From the NCBI RefSeq assembly GCF_000242915.1, contig NZ_AFRZ01000001.1, positions 744,001 to 808,000 on the forward strand: a stretch of 64,000 nucleotides of DNA. Direction: 5' to 3'. Position numbers and translations under genes: made by a program. Positions 43,938 through 54,133 of this stretch are shown here, one piece after another. This DNA comes from Sulfurimonas gotlandica GD1. Its GTDB lineage: Bacteria; Campylobacterota; Campylobacteria; Campylobacterales; Sulfurimonadaceae. The notes beneath the pieces were generated by a model. It searched no databases. It worked only from the letters and a program-made list of their open reading frames with translations, and was not told the origin of the DNA. The number at the start of each line of letters is the position of its first letter. Within the stretch, counting starts at the first letter, position 1.

Positions 43938-45008
43938 TTAGGTCGCTAAACGATATTTTCTCCACTGTCTAAGTGCTATTAAAAATAAAATTACTACTGG
44001 AGCAACAACACCGGCTTCACTTGGAATTGTTTTATTATTTGAAAGTTCTATAAGCATAAAAAGTATTCCCCAAACTAAAAGTGTTGCAAGAATTGCTCCA
44101 AAACTAAAAAGAGAAACATTTAAAAATCTTGCACTAATTGGAACAAAGAAGAAGATAATAACTACCAAACATGGCACGAAAAATGGGTAAATAAATATTT
44201 TATAAAGCGCACCTTTTATACTTCTGGTATTTATGTTTTGATCACTAAGCAACAAAAGTGCGTCTATGGCATTTTTAATAGTGAAATTAACCTTTCCCTC
44301 ATATACTTGGTCAAGCATTTTTGGTCTAAAACCATGCAGAATATCAAGACCTTTTTCATGGTCTACTTTTATCCCTTTTGATTCAAAACTCATATTATCA
44401 GGTTTTGTAATTACGTCTGCTTGAGCTATATGCCATGATTCATTTCTATAAGTAGCTTCTTTTGCTACGAGAACTTCTTTTAGTGAGTTTTCTTTGATAC
44501 TAAAGACTCTAATTCCTTCTGCTCTCTCTTGAAGAGGCAGCATCTGAGCAAAATAAATATACTTATCTTTATATGTAAAAAAAAGGTCTTTTGTAGGGCT
44601 TAGATAAGCTGCATTTTTGCGAATGTTATTTGAAAACTCATCTGCACGAGAAAAACTAGGAATAGCATGAAGAGAGACAAATATAACTATGATAGTAGTT
44701 GAAACAACTACAAAAGGCTTTAATACATCTACTCTTGAATAACCCAATGAATAAAAAGAGACCAGCGCATTTGAGCGAATTAAAAATATTTTCGTTGTAA
44801 TCATTGCAAAAATTAGAGATAAAGGAAGCAACATATCTATAGCAAAAAAAGCTTTATATACCAAATAAATAAGTACAAGGTTGGCTGATGAGGATAGAGA
44901 ACTGGCATTTTCCATATAGTCAAATCCGACAAGGAACATAACCAATGCAATTAGGATAACTGAAAAATATTTTAGATAATGAAAAGATATATATTTGAAT
45001 GCCATCAT
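43938..45008 (-). CDS. lptG: LptF/LptG-family lipopolysaccharide export permease
   Basis: A 356-residue inner-membrane permease of the YjgP/YjgQ family, which with LptB extracts lipopolysaccharide for transport. Helices lie at about 12-35, 47-75, 95-115 and three at about 265-350, with a periplasmic jellyroll domain between (about 130-255). It matches the gene at the same place in Campylobacter (between lysA and pth). LptF and LptG are hard to tell apart by sequence alone; the symbol is a best guess. Confidence 0.85.
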   Translation of the reverse strand: MMAFKYISFHYLKYFSVILIALVMFLVGFDYMENASSLSSSANLVLIYLVYKAFFAIDMLLPLSLIFAMITTKIFLIRSNALVSFYSLGYSRVDVLKPFVVVSTTIIVIFVSLHAIPSFSRADEFSNNIRKNAAYLSPTKDLFFTYKDKYIYFAQMLPLQERAEGIRVFSIKENSLKEVLVAKEATYRNESWHIAQADVITKPDNMSFESKGIKVDHEKGLDILHGFRPKMLDQVYEGKVNFTIKNAIDALLLLSDQNINTRSIKGALYKIFIYPFFVPCLVVIIFFFVPISARFLNVSLFSFGAILATLLVWGILFMLIELSNNKTIPSEAGVVAPVVILFLIALRQWRKYRLAT

Positions 45009-45028
45009 CTTTAAGTTCCGTTTTTGTG

Positions 45029-45586
45029 CTATTTTAGCTGAAATTTTTTAATTGTATATTTAGAACTCACATCTTCTAGTGAATTTTCAAGCATACTCTC
45101 TACAGCTTCACAAGTATACGAAATCCAAGTCTTTAGATGCTCAGTTTCAGTTTTAGAAAAGTCACTTAACACATGGGAAGCAACTTCACCCTTATGTTCA
45201 GGTTTTCCAATGCCTAGTCTTACTCTAGCATAATCACGAGATATCATCTGGTCTGTAGATTTAAGTCCATTGTGTCCACCATGTCCACCGCCGTGCTTGA
45301 AACGAAGAGTACCAAAAGGAAGGTCTAAATCATCATGTATTACAACAACTTCATCTACTTTATAAAACTTTTTAACAGCTAAAATTGAGTTACCTGATAA
45401 GTTCATATACGTAAGTGGTTTTAATAAAAAATGATTTGAGAATTTGAAGAGTTCACCATTAAATGATGAAGAGGAGAGTTTCTGAGCACTATTTCTGCGA
45501 ATAAGCTCATCTATGACCATAAAACCAATATTATGGCGATTACCTGCATATGCCGGGCCAGGGTTACCCAGTCCGACAATTAACAT
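45029..45586 (-). CDS. pth: Peptidyl-tRNA hydrolase
   Basis: Releases tRNA from stalled peptidyl-tRNA. The 185-residue protein has GLGNPGPAYAGNRHNIGF with catalytic His18, TYMNLSG (about 60), the HDDLDLPFG motif with Asp near 85, and GGHGGHNGLKS. Two bp after rplY; lptG follows after 20 bp. Standard length. Confidence 0.98.
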   Translation of the reverse strand: MLIVGLGNPGPAYAGNRHNIGFMVIDELIRRNSAQKLSSSSFNGELFKFSNHFLLKPLTYMNLSGNSILAVKKFYKVDEVVVIHDDLDLPFGTLRFKHGGGHGGHNGLKSTDQMISRDYARVRLGIGKPEHKGEVASHVLSDFSKTETEHLKTWISYTCEAVESMLENSLEDVSSKYTIKKFQLK

Positions 45587-45588
45587 GA

Positions 45589-46125
45589 TTATTTAGCTTT
45601 AATAATACTTATTACAGCAACACGATCTGAATCTAACATAACAACATTAGGGATAGGATCTAAATCACGAATAAGTTTAGAATCACCAGTATCCATTTTT
45701 GTTACATCGATTTCAAAAGTATTTGGTACATTCTCGATAGCACCTTTTACAGTTAAACGAGGCTTAGCCTTGTGAACAAGACCTTTATTTTTAAGACCAA
45801 ATGCTTCACCAACTGGTACAACTGGTACATTATAAGTAGTTACAACACCTGGTTGTGCTACCATTAAATCAACGTGTAAAAGTGTACCAGTTACTGGCTG
45901 AGCTTCATATGATTGAACTACAAGATTCATCTCTTTTCCCTCTATACTTACAGGGAATGCTAAAGTTTCTTTCTTGCGAACAGTACGGATATATTCATTC
46001 ATTTTGAATGCAGCATTGATATTTTCAAGCCCTTTTCCGTAGATGTTAGCAATTAGATAACCATCACGACGTAGCGTCTTTGTGCTTTGTTTGTCAGTAC
46101 TCTTTCTAATTATGCCTTCTAACAT
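45589..46125 (-). CDS. rplY: 50S ribosomal protein L25/CTC
   Basis: A 178-residue 5S-rRNA-binding ribosomal protein of the long CTC/TL5 type: an N-terminal L25 domain (about 1-90) and a C-terminal beta domain (about 95-178, VPVVPVGEAFGLKNKGLV). First gene of the rplY-pth-lptG set. Confidence 0.96.
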   Translation of the reverse strand: MLEGIIRKSTDKQSTKTLRRDGYLIANIYGKGLENINAAFKMNEYIRTVRKKETLAFPVSIEGKEMNLVVQSYEAQPVTGTLLHVDLMVAQPGVVTTYNVPVVPVGEAFGLKNKGLVHKAKPRLTVKGAIENVPNTFEIDVTKMDTGDSKLIRDLDPIPNVVMLDSDRVAVISIIKAK

Positions 46126-46178
46126 ATTAAATCCTTAATAAAAATTGTTTGGAATTATACACATAGAAGCTTTAAAAA

Positions 46179-47366
46179 CTACTTTAAGTCAAAGATATCA
46201 TCAGTTTTATCGATTTTAATCGATTTTTCTTCACTTGTTTTTGGGTTTTTAACAGTTTTAGATGAGCTCAATCCGCTCATTCTTAACTCTAAATCAGCTG
46301 CACTTGTTGCATAATCTTTTGCTTTTTCTCTTGTGATTATTCCCTCATCATACAGGTCTAAAATATGTTGATCAAAGCTTTGAGACTTGTAATGATCTCT
46401 ACCTTTTTCAATAGCATCTCTAATTTCATAATCTCGATTTTCCATAATAAGCTTTTCTATTGTAGGTGTACGCACAAGCACTTCCATTGCAGCGCGTCTT
46501 CCTCCATCTATCGTAGGGATAAGTCTTTGTGAGACGATACCTTGAATTACCCCGGCAAGAGACATTCTTACACGATTTTGCTCTTCTGTAGGGAATGTTG
46601 CGATAATACGGTTAATAGTCTCCTTTGCATCTATTGTATGAAGGGTCGAGAAAACCAAGTGACCTGTATCAGCGGCATGAAGCGCAAGGTTGATAGTTTC
46701 TCTATCGCGCATTTCCCCAACCAAGATAATATCTGGATCTTCACGAAGAGATGCACGCAGAGCCGCACCAAAAGAGAGTGTATCTTGACCGACTGAGCGT
46801 TGGTTTATGATACACCCTTTATCTTTATGAACAAACTCAATTGGGTCTTCTATTGTAATAATATGTTTTCTTTTTGTTATGTTTATCTCATTTATTAGAG
46901 CTGCCAAAGTAGTTGATTTACCACTACCTGTTACACCTGTAACTAGAACTAATCCCCTCTCTTTTTGAGTAAATTCTTTTAAAATATCAGGGAAGTGCAA
47001 CTCTTCTATAGAAGGAATTTTGATAGGAATAACACGAAATACAGCCGATACTCCATCCATTTGAAAGAAAACATTTACACGAAAACGGTTTCTCTCATCA
47101 AATGGATAAACTAAATCTATCTCTTTATTTTCAATAAACTCTCCAAACCTGCCTTTTAAGAGTTCTTTGGCAAAAGTAAGTGCATCTTCTTTTGCAAAAA
47201 TATCACCGGCAAACTGAACAATATTTCCATTTATTCTTGCACGTATTACTGAGTTCGCTTTTATATGAAGGTCACTTCCTCCAAGCTCAATCATCTTCTT
47301 AAGATATACTCTGATCTTATTTAGTTGGGCAAAGGTTAACTTACTGACATCTACTTCATTACTCAT
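46179..47366 (-). CDS. PilT-type secretion/retraction ATPase
   Basis: A 395-residue GspE/PilT-family hexameric ATPase with the N-terminal PilT-type region (LKKMIELGGSDLHIKANS), Walker A GVTGSGKSTT (about 143-152), Asp box, Walker B DPDIILVGEMRDRET and the His-box HLVFSTLHT. The sequence fits PilT (pilus retraction) better than PilB. No pil genes are adjacent; it overlaps transaldolase by 4 bp (ATGA). Confidence 0.88.
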   Translation of the reverse strand: MSNEVDVSKLTFAQLNKIRVYLKKMIELGGSDLHIKANSVIRARINGNIVQFAGDIFAKEDALTFAKELLKGRFGEFIENKEIDLVYPFDERNRFRVNVFFQMDGVSAVFRVIPIKIPSIEELHFPDILKEFTQKERGLVLVTGVTGSGKSTTLAALINEINITKRKHIITIEDPIEFVHKDKGCIINQRSVGQDTLSFGAALRASLREDPDIILVGEMRDRETINLALHAADTGHLVFSTLHTIDAKETINRIIATFPTEEQNRVRMSLAGVIQGIVSQRLIPTIDGGRRAAMEVLVRTPTIEKLIMENRDYEIRDAIEKGRDHYKSQSFDQHILDLYDEGIITREKAKDYATSAADLELRMSGLSSSKTVKNPKTSEEKSIKIDKTDDIFDLK

Positions 47367-48343
47367 AATGACTCCAATATATCATGAAATGCATCTTTAA
47401 AAGCATCTAATCCATCTGCAATTTGCTTATCTAAAACAGCCTCAAAATCAATACCTGCATTTTTCACCTTAAGAAAGTGTGCTTGAATTACTTCTTGTGA
47501 AATCGGCAAAACAGCCTTTTTCTCTCCACCTTTATGAAAGGCTTCTATAGTATCAATAGGAGCCGTATTTACACTGTTATATGCCAAAAGCTTATCAACA
47601 TAATAATACGCAGGAAGGGAATCATCTTTTACGCCTGTGCTTGCAAATAATGCTCTACATCCAGAAACATTCATTTCCTCAATAGCTGCATATATATCAG
47701 CTGTATTGTAGATGCCGCTAAGAGCCACCTCAACACCATTTTCACTTAGTGTTGCATCTAGAGCACGGTCAACTCTACTTACAAAGATACTGATTACAGT
47801 ATCAACTTCCTTGCCATTTTTCTTGCCTCCACGTTCAAATGCTTTAGCACAGGATACAGCCTGCTCTTTTTTAAAGATTAGAGTGGCATTTACTGGAATT
47901 CCAGAAGCACTTAACTCTTCCATGGCAACGTAACCTGCAGTTGTCGCAGGAACTTTAATCATTACATTTTCTCGGCCTATCTCGCCAAAAAGTCTTTTAC
48001 CTTCTTCAATAGTAGCATCTGCATCGTCACAAAGAAAAGGGTCTACTTCGATGCTCACATATCCATCATCACCTGCATCATAAAGTGCTTTTAGTATATC
48101 TGCTGCTTTTTTGATGTCATATATTGCAACTGCTTCATATTTATCTTTAGGATTTAAAGAACCAAGAGATGCAAGTTGCTCTTTATATGCCGGTGAGTTT
48201 AAAATAGCATTCTTAAATATAGCTGGATTTGACGTAGCTCCATTTATGATTCCATCGTTAATCAACTCTTTAAACTCTTTATCTAAATAATCTCTCTCAA
48301 TAAAATCTGCCCATAATGAAAACTTCAAATCATCTATATACAT
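47363..48343 (-). CDS. tal: Transaldolase
   Basis: Pentose-phosphate enzyme moving a dihydroxyacetone unit via a Lys Schiff base. The 326-residue protein has GATSNPAIFKNAI (about 35-47), the active-site region NVMIKVPATTAGYVAMEEL (Lys about 130) and FVSRVDRALD. This is the longer Campylobacter-type subfamily. Shares a transcript with the pilT-like gene and, through 4-bp spacing, with the small membrane gene upstream. Confidence 0.95.
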   Translation of the reverse strand: MYIDDLKFSLWADFIERDYLDKEFKELINDGIINGATSNPAIFKNAILNSPAYKEQLASLGSLNPKDKYEAVAIYDIKKAADILKALYDAGDDGYVSIEVDPFLCDDADATIEEGKRLFGEIGRENVMIKVPATTAGYVAMEELSASGIPVNATLIFKKEQAVSCAKAFERGGKKNGKEVDTVISIFVSRVDRALDATLSENGVEVALSGIYNTADIYAAIEEMNVSGCRALFASTGVKDDSLPAYYYVDKLLAYNSVNTAPIDTIEAFHKGGEKKAVLPISQEVIQAHFLKVKNAGIDFEAVLDKQIADGLDAFKDAFHDILESL

Positions 48344-48347
48344 ATAC

Positions 48348-48731
48348 TTAAATCCTAAATAAATTTTTATCTATTATAGCCCAAAAATTCTCAAATTTTT
48401 TTAAATTAATTAAAACAATTAGATGAAGTGCACTTAATACATACATTACTTCACTATTTATAAAGATCCTCTTATCTACTGCGTCAAAATAGAGATATAT
48501 TTCAAATACGCACTCATCACAAACATCCAAATTTATTAGGCTGATAACTAAAAACGAAAGAGAGAAAAAGAATTTATATGAAAAATATTTGTAATATCTA
48601 TGTAATAGGTAAGAAGCACCAAGTAGAGTAAAAAAATAAACACTGAACATGCTTGAGACAAATAAATACAGTAAAAGAATATGTAAAAATAGTGCCGCCA
48701 GAAAATATATGATATTTTGTGTTAGTTTCAT
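48348..48731 (-). CDS. Small membrane protein, unknown
   Basis: A 127-residue protein with four hydrophobic helices (about 5-28, 30-45, 52-68, 90-108), rich in Phe, Tyr and Leu, no recognised motif. It begins one base after the sensor kinase stop and ends 4 bp before transaldolase, so it is cotranscribed with both. CDVCDEC-like cysteines (VCDECVFEI, about 70) may be of interest. Confidence 0.65.
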   Translation of the reverse strand: MKLTQNIIYFLAALFLHILLLYLFVSSMFSVYFFTLLGASYLLHRYYKYFSYKFFFSLSFLVISLINLDVCDECVFEIYLYFDAVDKRIFINSEVMYVLSALHLIVLINLKKFENFWAIIDKNLFRI

Positions 48732-50057
48732 CTATGACACTGATCTAGGAATCTCAATTATAAATGTTGAACCATTACTTGATGTTTTAACTTCAATCAT
48801 CGTTCCAAACTGTTTTTGCATAATCATTTGACTCATATATAGACCAAGTCCTGTGCCATTTTTACACTTGGTACTAAAGTATGGCTCAAAAAGATGTGAT
48901 ATATTTTCATCTTTTATGCCATCTGCATTATCTTTTATTTTTACAACTATACTCTTTTGATTATTTTGTAAAGAAATTATAATTTTAGGATTCTCTTTAT
49001 TAGCTTCATTTAATGCGTCTATTGCATTGTTTAAGATATTAAGTAAAACTTGAATAATCTCATTTATATATGTACTAATAATAGCTTTATCAGATTTTTG
49101 CAAAACTATTTCTATGCCCTTTTCATTTACTCTAGGCAAAGTAAAGTTTATGGCTCTTTGTATTAATTCGTGTACTTCTATTCTTGAAATTTCTTTATGA
49201 GGATGAAAATATGTTTGAAAATCATCAACTGTATCAGATAAATAGAGAATGGTATCACTAATTTCACTTAATGTTTTGTCAACCTCTTCTTCCCCTACCT
49301 CTTTGCCTAGTGCTTTTTTAATATGCAGATTTGATATCTGCAATGTTATTGTTGAAAGAGGTTGTCGCCATTGATGAGCTATCATGCTTATCATCTCTCC
49401 CATTACTGCCTGCTTTGACTGTGCTGTTAAAAGCTGATCTTGAAGTTTTAACTCTTTTAACTGATCGGCAAGTTCAACATTAAACTTTCTGAGCATATCC
49501 TGCTGTTCTAATATCAAATCTTTTGCTGCATCCATTTTCACCTGATAAAAGTAAATAATTACACTAACAACAATTAAGACAAATGAAATGTATGTAACTT
49601 GAAAAAGTGAATATTGAACTTCAACAAAGGCTTGAACTGGAGCAATAAGAAGGATAATTAGAGTAAATATAAGCCAATATATAGCATTTCTTGTATTTTG
49701 AAAGTATAGTAAAATTATAGGATATGTAAAGAGCCAAATATGTTTTAGGGCACTTGGTTCACTTATGTAAACTAAAAAAAGAAAAAGGAAAGTAAATTGC
49801 GCTGTAATAACTAGAGAAACATTTTCAAATGATTCTCTATATTTTCTTAGTATGAAAAATAGTATAAGATTCACACAAAGTAGAAAAAATTCTAACATAA
49901 TAAGTCCGGAAACGTCTCTTATAATATTTCCAAGCATCCCATAGATAAGTGATATAGATGACAATAGCAGTCCGATATTAACCATCTGATATCTACTTTC
50001 TAAATCTCTCTCACTTTCATTAAAAAGCCATCCGCTTGTAAAAAAGTTATCTATCAT
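48732..50057 (-). CDS. Membrane sensor histidine kinase
   Basis: A 441-residue kinase with about six membrane helices in residues 27-172, a coiled coil (about 175-215), the phospho-acceptor His228 in SMIAHQWRQPLSTI and a HATPase domain (about 330-440, NILNNAIDAL, IKDNADGIK, GTGLGLYMSQMI). The AHQWRQPLS motif is common in Campylobacterota kinases. No response regulator is adjacent; it overlaps pabB by 4 bp. Signal unknown. Confidence 0.9.
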   Translation of the reverse strand: MIDNFFTSGWLFNESERDLESRYQMVNIGLLLSSISLIYGMLGNIIRDVSGLIMLEFFLLCVNLILFFILRKYRESFENVSLVITAQFTFLFLFLVYISEPSALKHIWLFTYPIILLYFQNTRNAIYWLIFTLIILLIAPVQAFVEVQYSLFQVTYISFVLIVVSVIIYFYQVKMDAAKDLILEQQDMLRKFNVELADQLKELKLQDQLLTAQSKQAVMGEMISMIAHQWRQPLSTITLQISNLHIKKALGKEVGEEEVDKTLSEISDTILYLSDTVDDFQTYFHPHKEISRIEVHELIQRAINFTLPRVNEKGIEIVLQKSDKAIISTYINEIIQVLLNILNNAIDALNEANKENPKIIISLQNNQKSIVVKIKDNADGIKDENISHLFEPYFSTKCKNGTGLGLYMSQMIMQKQFGTMIEVKTSSNGSTFIIEIPRSVS

Positions 50058-50992
50058 GGTAGATATACTTTATCCAGCAGTTCATTGTATTCTAAATATG
50101 AATCACTATCTAAAGTTATACCTCCACCACTTTTATATACATAACCATCTTTAGTTTTTTCAACAAAACGAATCATAACTCCACTATCAAAGTTTTCTCC
50201 GTCATAAACACCGAAAACACCACTAAAAAAACCTCGCTCATAAGATTCTACATTTTTGATAATCTCTAAAGTACTCTTTTTTGGTGTACCGCTTATACTC
50301 CCTGCAGGAAGAAGTGAGTTTAAAATATCTCCGATTCTCTCATGCCAATCTTCACCAACATTACCGCTTATATGCGAGCTTACTTGAAGAAGTTCTTTCT
50401 CTCCTGAGTCTATCTTTTTAACATATCTAAACTCTTCTACTTTTACATCAGATGCTACTATTGAAAGATCATTTCTTAAAAGATCAACAACCATAGTATG
50501 CTCAGCCATCTCTTTTTCATCATGGAGTATTTTATTCTTAGCATCTGTTATTGAGGCATCTATAGTTCCCTTCATCGGGAATGTATGCATTGTCGAGTCT
50601 TTTATTTGAACAAATTTCTCAGGAGAAAAACAGACAAACTCATTTTTGTATCTCAGTTTATAAGGGGCATTCGCGTAATTATATATCTCTTTTAGAGTAA
50701 GGTCTGAGTATATTTTTGTTGGAGCTGTTAGGTTTAACAAGTAAGTGTCACCTGATTTTATATGTTCAATAATCTCATCAAACTTTTTTTTATAACTCTC
50801 AAATCCAACTGCTTCTTTTTTAAAAGAGTGCCCATGTTTTTTTTGTATATAATTTTCATCTATACAAAATTCAATATCTTGAGAGCTTAATTCATCTAAT
50901 AATATTACTTCTATATTTTGTGCTAAAAAGTCACTTATAAAAAGAAATGGTTTTCTCTTCTTTCCTAAAGCATTTAGATGTTTAAATGTCAT
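50054..50992 (-). CDS. pabB: Aminodeoxychorismate synthase component I (PabB)
   Basis: A 312-residue chorismate-utilising enzyme for p-aminobenzoate in folate synthesis. It has the C-terminal catalytic domain with [28 protein letters not shown] and [11 protein letters not shown] motifs, but lacks most of the N-terminal subdomain of 450-residue PabB/TrpE proteins. The short form is known in Campylobacterota. It overlaps pyrB by 11 bp and the sensor kinase by 4 bp. pabA/pabC not adjacent. Confidence 0.9.
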   Translation of the reverse strand: MTFKHLNALGKKRKPFLFISDFLAQNIEVILLDELSSQDIEFCIDENYIQKKHGHSFKKEAVGFESYKKKFDEIIEHIKSGDTYLLNLTAPTKIYSDLTLKEIYNYANAPYKLRYKNEFVCFSPEKFVQIKDSTMHTFPMKGTIDASITDAKNKILHDEKEMAEHTMVVDLLRNDLSIVASDVKVEEFRYVKKIDSGEKELLQVSSHISGNVGEDWHERIGDILNSLLPAGSISGTPKKSTLEIIKNVESYERGFFSGVFGVYDGENFDSGVMIRFVEKTKDGYVYKSGGGITLDSDSYLEYNELLDKVYLP

Positions 50993-51878
50993 GTATCAGT
51001 TTTTTTAAAACCGCCATTCTTATAGATACACCATTTGTTACTTGTTCTAATACTTTACATCTCTCATCTGCTAAAAGTGCATCGCATATATCTATATTTC
51101 TGTGAACTGGTCCGGGGTGAAGAATGATTATATCTCTATCCCCGACTAATTCAGTAGTGATACAAAAGTCACTAGCATAGTCTTTGAGTGAAGCATAACT
51201 TTGTGATGAGTGTCTCTCTGTCTGAGTTCTAAGACTCATAATCACATCTACCTCATCTATTATCTCTTTTAAAAAATGTGTAGTTCTAAGAGTTGTTTTT
51301 GGTAAAAAATGAGGAGGAGCGACTAGGATAACTTCCATTCCAAATCTAGTAAGAAGTTCTATATTTGAGTTAGCAACTCTAGAGTTTTTAATATCTCCGA
51401 CTATTGCTATTTTCCTACCCTTCACATCACCAAAGTGCTCTTTTAAAGTAAAGAGGTCAAGTAGCGCTTGAGTTGGATGTGCATGAGCACCGTCACCTGC
51501 ATTAATAATTGCTGATTTCGTATGGTTTGACAAGATTTGCGGAACACCAGAATTTTGATGACGAACAACTATAGCATGCGGATTCATTGCATCTAGGTTC
51601 ATAGCCGTATCAACCAAAGTCTCGCCCTTTGCAGTTGAACTCTTCGCAGCATCTAAGTGAACCATCTCAGCACCAAGTCTTTTTGCAGCTATTTCAAATG
51701 AGCTTTTAGTTCTTGTAGAATTTTCAAAAAACAGTGTAATAACTATTTTATCCTGCAGGATTCTATCAAACTTTACATTGCCATTCTCGCCTGCAGCAAA
51801 CTTCCTTGCATCTGTAAAAATATCTTCTATTTCTTCTATCGTAAAATCATCTGTTCGAATTAAGTGCTTCATGCTCAT
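50982..51878 (-). CDS. pyrB: Aspartate carbamoyltransferase catalytic chain
   Basis: First committed step of pyrimidine synthesis. The 298-residue protein has the carbamoyl-phosphate loop [44 protein letters not shown] (about 135) and [11 protein letters not shown] near 255. No pyrI is adjacent. Two close ATGs (51878, 51872) are possible starts. bioD lies 14 bp upstream. Confidence 0.97.
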   Translation of the reverse strand: MSMKHLIRTDDFTIEEIEDIFTDARKFAAGENGNVKFDRILQDKIVITLFFENSTRTKSSFEIAAKRLGAEMVHLDAAKSSTAKGETLVDTAMNLDAMNPHAIVVRHQNSGVPQILSNHTKSAIINAGDGAHAHPTQALLDLFTLKEHFGDVKGRKIAIVGDIKNSRVANSNIELLTRFGMEVILVAPPHFLPKTTLRTTHFLKEIIDEVDVIMSLRTQTERHSSQSYASLKDYASDFCITTELVGDRDIIILHPGPVHRNIDICDALLADERCKVLEQVTNGVSIRMAVLKKLIHDI

Positions 51879-51892
51879 CTTTTTAAATAAAT

Positions 51893-52540
51893 TTATAGAT
51901 TATACAAGACATCGCAAATAGTGTCAATATCTTGGCTAACTTTTAGCACTTTAAACCCTGTTTTTAAAAAGTAAGGCTCTGAAACGCTTGTAAAACTTGT
52001 ATCGTTATCTCGACAATTAAAAGCTACAAGATGCTTGATTTTCCTATCCTCTAATAATTTCTTGCTTAGAAGTGTATCATTAATACATCCTAGTGAGCAA
52101 TGAGTAACTAAAAGTGCCGTTGCATCAAAGTACTTTATAATATCCACCATCATCGTATCTTCATCAACCGGAACATAAAGTCCACCAGCACCTTCTATGA
52201 TTAAGACATCACAAAGTTCTTCAAGTTTTTCTATATTTTCATCTAATATTTTTAAATCTAATTTTGTATTATTTGAAGAGACAAAAGGAGCAGCAGGAAG
52301 TTCATAAGTGATAGGCACTATATCTTCCAAAGAGACATTTTCAAACTCACAATTTAACTCTTTAACAGTCGATAAAAGCTCACTTCCATCAATTGCATAA
52401 CCATCTATTACACCAGTTTCTATAGGCTTGATTACACCAACTCTAAATCCTCTGGATGCAAACTCACGCAAAAGCAGTTTTGTCGTGTAAGTCTTACCAA
52501 TATCTGTATTTGTCGCTGTAATAAAAAATCTTTTTTTCAT
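51893..52540 (-). CDS. bioD: Dethiobiotin synthetase
   Basis: Closes the ureido ring of biotin with CO2 and ATP. The 215-residue protein has the P-loop [13 protein letters not shown] (about 8-20), the VIKPIETGV substrate loop and [15 protein letters not shown]. First of the bioD-pyrB-pabB-kinase run; divergent from the sulfhydrylase gene across 50 bp. Other bio genes are not in the window. Confidence 0.96.
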   Translation of the reverse strand: MKKRFFITATNTDIGKTYTTKLLLREFASRGFRVGVIKPIETGVIDGYAIDGSELLSTVKELNCEFENVSLEDIVPITYELPAAPFVSSNNTKLDLKILDENIEKLEELCDVLIIEGAGGLYVPVDEDTMMVDIIKYFDATALLVTHCSLGCINDTLLSKKLLEDRKIKHLVAFNCRDNDTSFTSVSEPYFLKTGFKVLKVSQDIDTICDVLYNL

Positions 52541-52590
52541 ATTTATCTCTACTTTGGTATAATCACTTATAATTTAAAGGCTATATATTA

Positions 52591-53826
52591 ATGAATAATT
52601 TTGAAGAGTATTGTACCAAATTTGTCCAGTCAGTTGGAAACAAAGAGGGAGCAGTTAGTCCAGCTGTGATTAATTCTGCATCTTTTGCTTATGACACGCC
52701 TGAAATAGCGGAAGGTATTTTTGATGGAAGTGTTAAAAAACCTTTATATGCACGTATGGGAAATCCAACAACAGCAAAACTAGAGTCTATTATGGCAGAT
52801 ATGGATGGTGGGGTTGCAGCAGTGGCTACAAGCTCAGGTATGGGAGCAACAACTCTTGCCTGTATGTCACTTCTTGCATCTGGAGATGAAATTATTTCCA
52901 TTGGTGGTCTTTTTGGTGGAACATATGCTCTATTTTCTGAAACTCTTACTCGTTTTGGCATCAAAACAAGATTTTTTGACGTTGACGATTTTAAAGAGAT
53001 AGAAGAAGCAATAAATGATAATACAAAAATAATCTTTTTAGAGAGTGTCGGGAATCCAAATATGAAACTTCCAGATATAAAACGCATAGCTAAAATTGCA
53101 AATGATGCGGGTGTTATTTTAATAATTGACAATACTATAACTCCTCTTAGTATCTCCCCATTAAAGCTTGGTGCGGATATCAGTGTCTATTCAACTACTA
53201 AAATTATCTCCGGAAACGCTTCAGCTCTTGGTGGCTGTGCAGTCTTTCGTGCTGTTAATGATGGTGAAGATAAACTAAAGTCTCCAAGATATGAATTCTT
53301 GGCAAAATTCATCAAAGGTGCCGGGAAAATGGCACTCTTTGCAAATGCTAAAAAAAGAGCCTTAAGGGATTTTGGAATGAGTGCTAATGCGAATGCCAGC
53401 TACCAAACTATGCTTGGGCTGGAAACACTTCCTCTAAGACTCTCTAGAATTACTCATAGTGTGGAAGTTGTAGCATCTACCCTTAGTGAAAACGGACTAA
53501 ATATTAACCATCCATGTTTAAAAACACACCCTCATCATAATAGATACATAAATGATTTTAAAAATGGATGCGGAACATTATTTACCATAGATATGGGAAG
53601 TAAACAAAGAGCATTTGAATTTTTAAACAACACAAAACTAGCTACACTTACGGCAAATATCGGAGACAATAGAACACTGGCTCTGCATATGGCATCTACC
53701 ATCTACAGAGATTTTGATGAAGAGACTAGAAAATTTCTTGGTATTACCGATGGTTTAATCCGTATATCTATAGGTCTTGAGAATCCACAAGATATTATTG
53801 ATGATTTCATTCAAGCACACAAGTAG
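52591..53826 (+). CDS. O-acetylhomoserine sulfhydrylase-like PLP enzyme
   Basis: A 411-residue Cys/Met-metabolism PLP enzyme. Signature elements: YARMGNPTTAKLE (about 50-62), TSSGMGATTLACMSLL, FLESVGNPNMKLPDI, DNTITPLSISPLKLGADISVYSTTKIISGNASALGG (PLP Lys about 204) and a C-terminal IRISIGLENPQDIIDDF. Best read as MetY/O-acetylhomoserine (thiol)-lyase; cystathionine or methionine gamma-lyase activity cannot be excluded. The clpS ATG is 6 bp downstream. Confidence 0.85.
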   Translation: MNNFEEYCTKFVQSVGNKEGAVSPAVINSASFAYDTPEIAEGIFDGSVKKPLYARMGNPTTAKLESIMADMDGGVAAVATSSGMGATTLACMSLLASGDEIISIGGLFGGTYALFSETLTRFGIKTRFFDVDDFKEIEEAINDNTKIIFLESVGNPNMKLPDIKRIAKIANDAGVILIIDNTITPLSISPLKLGADISVYSTTKIISGNASALGGCAVFRAVNDGEDKLKSPRYEFLAKFIKGAGKMALFANAKKRALRDFGMSANANASYQTMLGLETLPLRLSRITHSVEVVASTLSENGLNINHPCLKTHPHHNRYINDFKNGCGTLFTIDMGSKQRAFEFLNNTKLATLTANIGDNRTLALHMASTIYRDFDEETRKFLGITDGLIRISIGLENPQDIIDDFIQAHK

Positions 53827-53832
53827 GAATTA

Positions 53833-54132
53833 ATGGCTATAAATACAGATTTAGAACTTTATAATGAAGTTAAATTAAAACATCCAAAAAAGTACAAAGT
53901 TTTTCTTTTAAATGATGACTATACTTCTATGGATTTTGTAATTGATATACTTATTACTATCTTTCACAAAAGTTACAGCCAAGCAGAAAGTATAATGCTT
54001 GACATTCATAAAAAAGAGCGCGGTCTTTGTGGTGTTTATACTCATGAAATCGCCGAGACAAAAGTTATGCAAGTACGAAGAAAAGCCAAAGATAACGGCT
54101 TTCCACTAAAAGCTATGATGGAGGAAGAATAA
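53833..54132 (+). CDS. clpS: ClpS adaptor (N-degron recognition)
   Basis: A 99-residue adaptor that binds proteins with bulky N-terminal residues and hands them to ClpA. The core LLNDDYTSMDFVIDILITIFHK supplies the Asn-Asp pocket, and CGVYTHEIAETKVMQV is the C-terminal part. Flexible N-terminus of about 20 residues. It precedes clpA by one base, the latter with GGAGG before its ATG. Confidence 0.95.
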   Translation: MAINTDLELYNEVKLKHPKKYKVFLLNDDYTSMDFVIDILITIFHKSYSQAESIMLDIHKKERGLCGVYTHEIAETKVMQVRRKAKDNGFPLKAMMEEE

Positions 54133-54133
54133 A

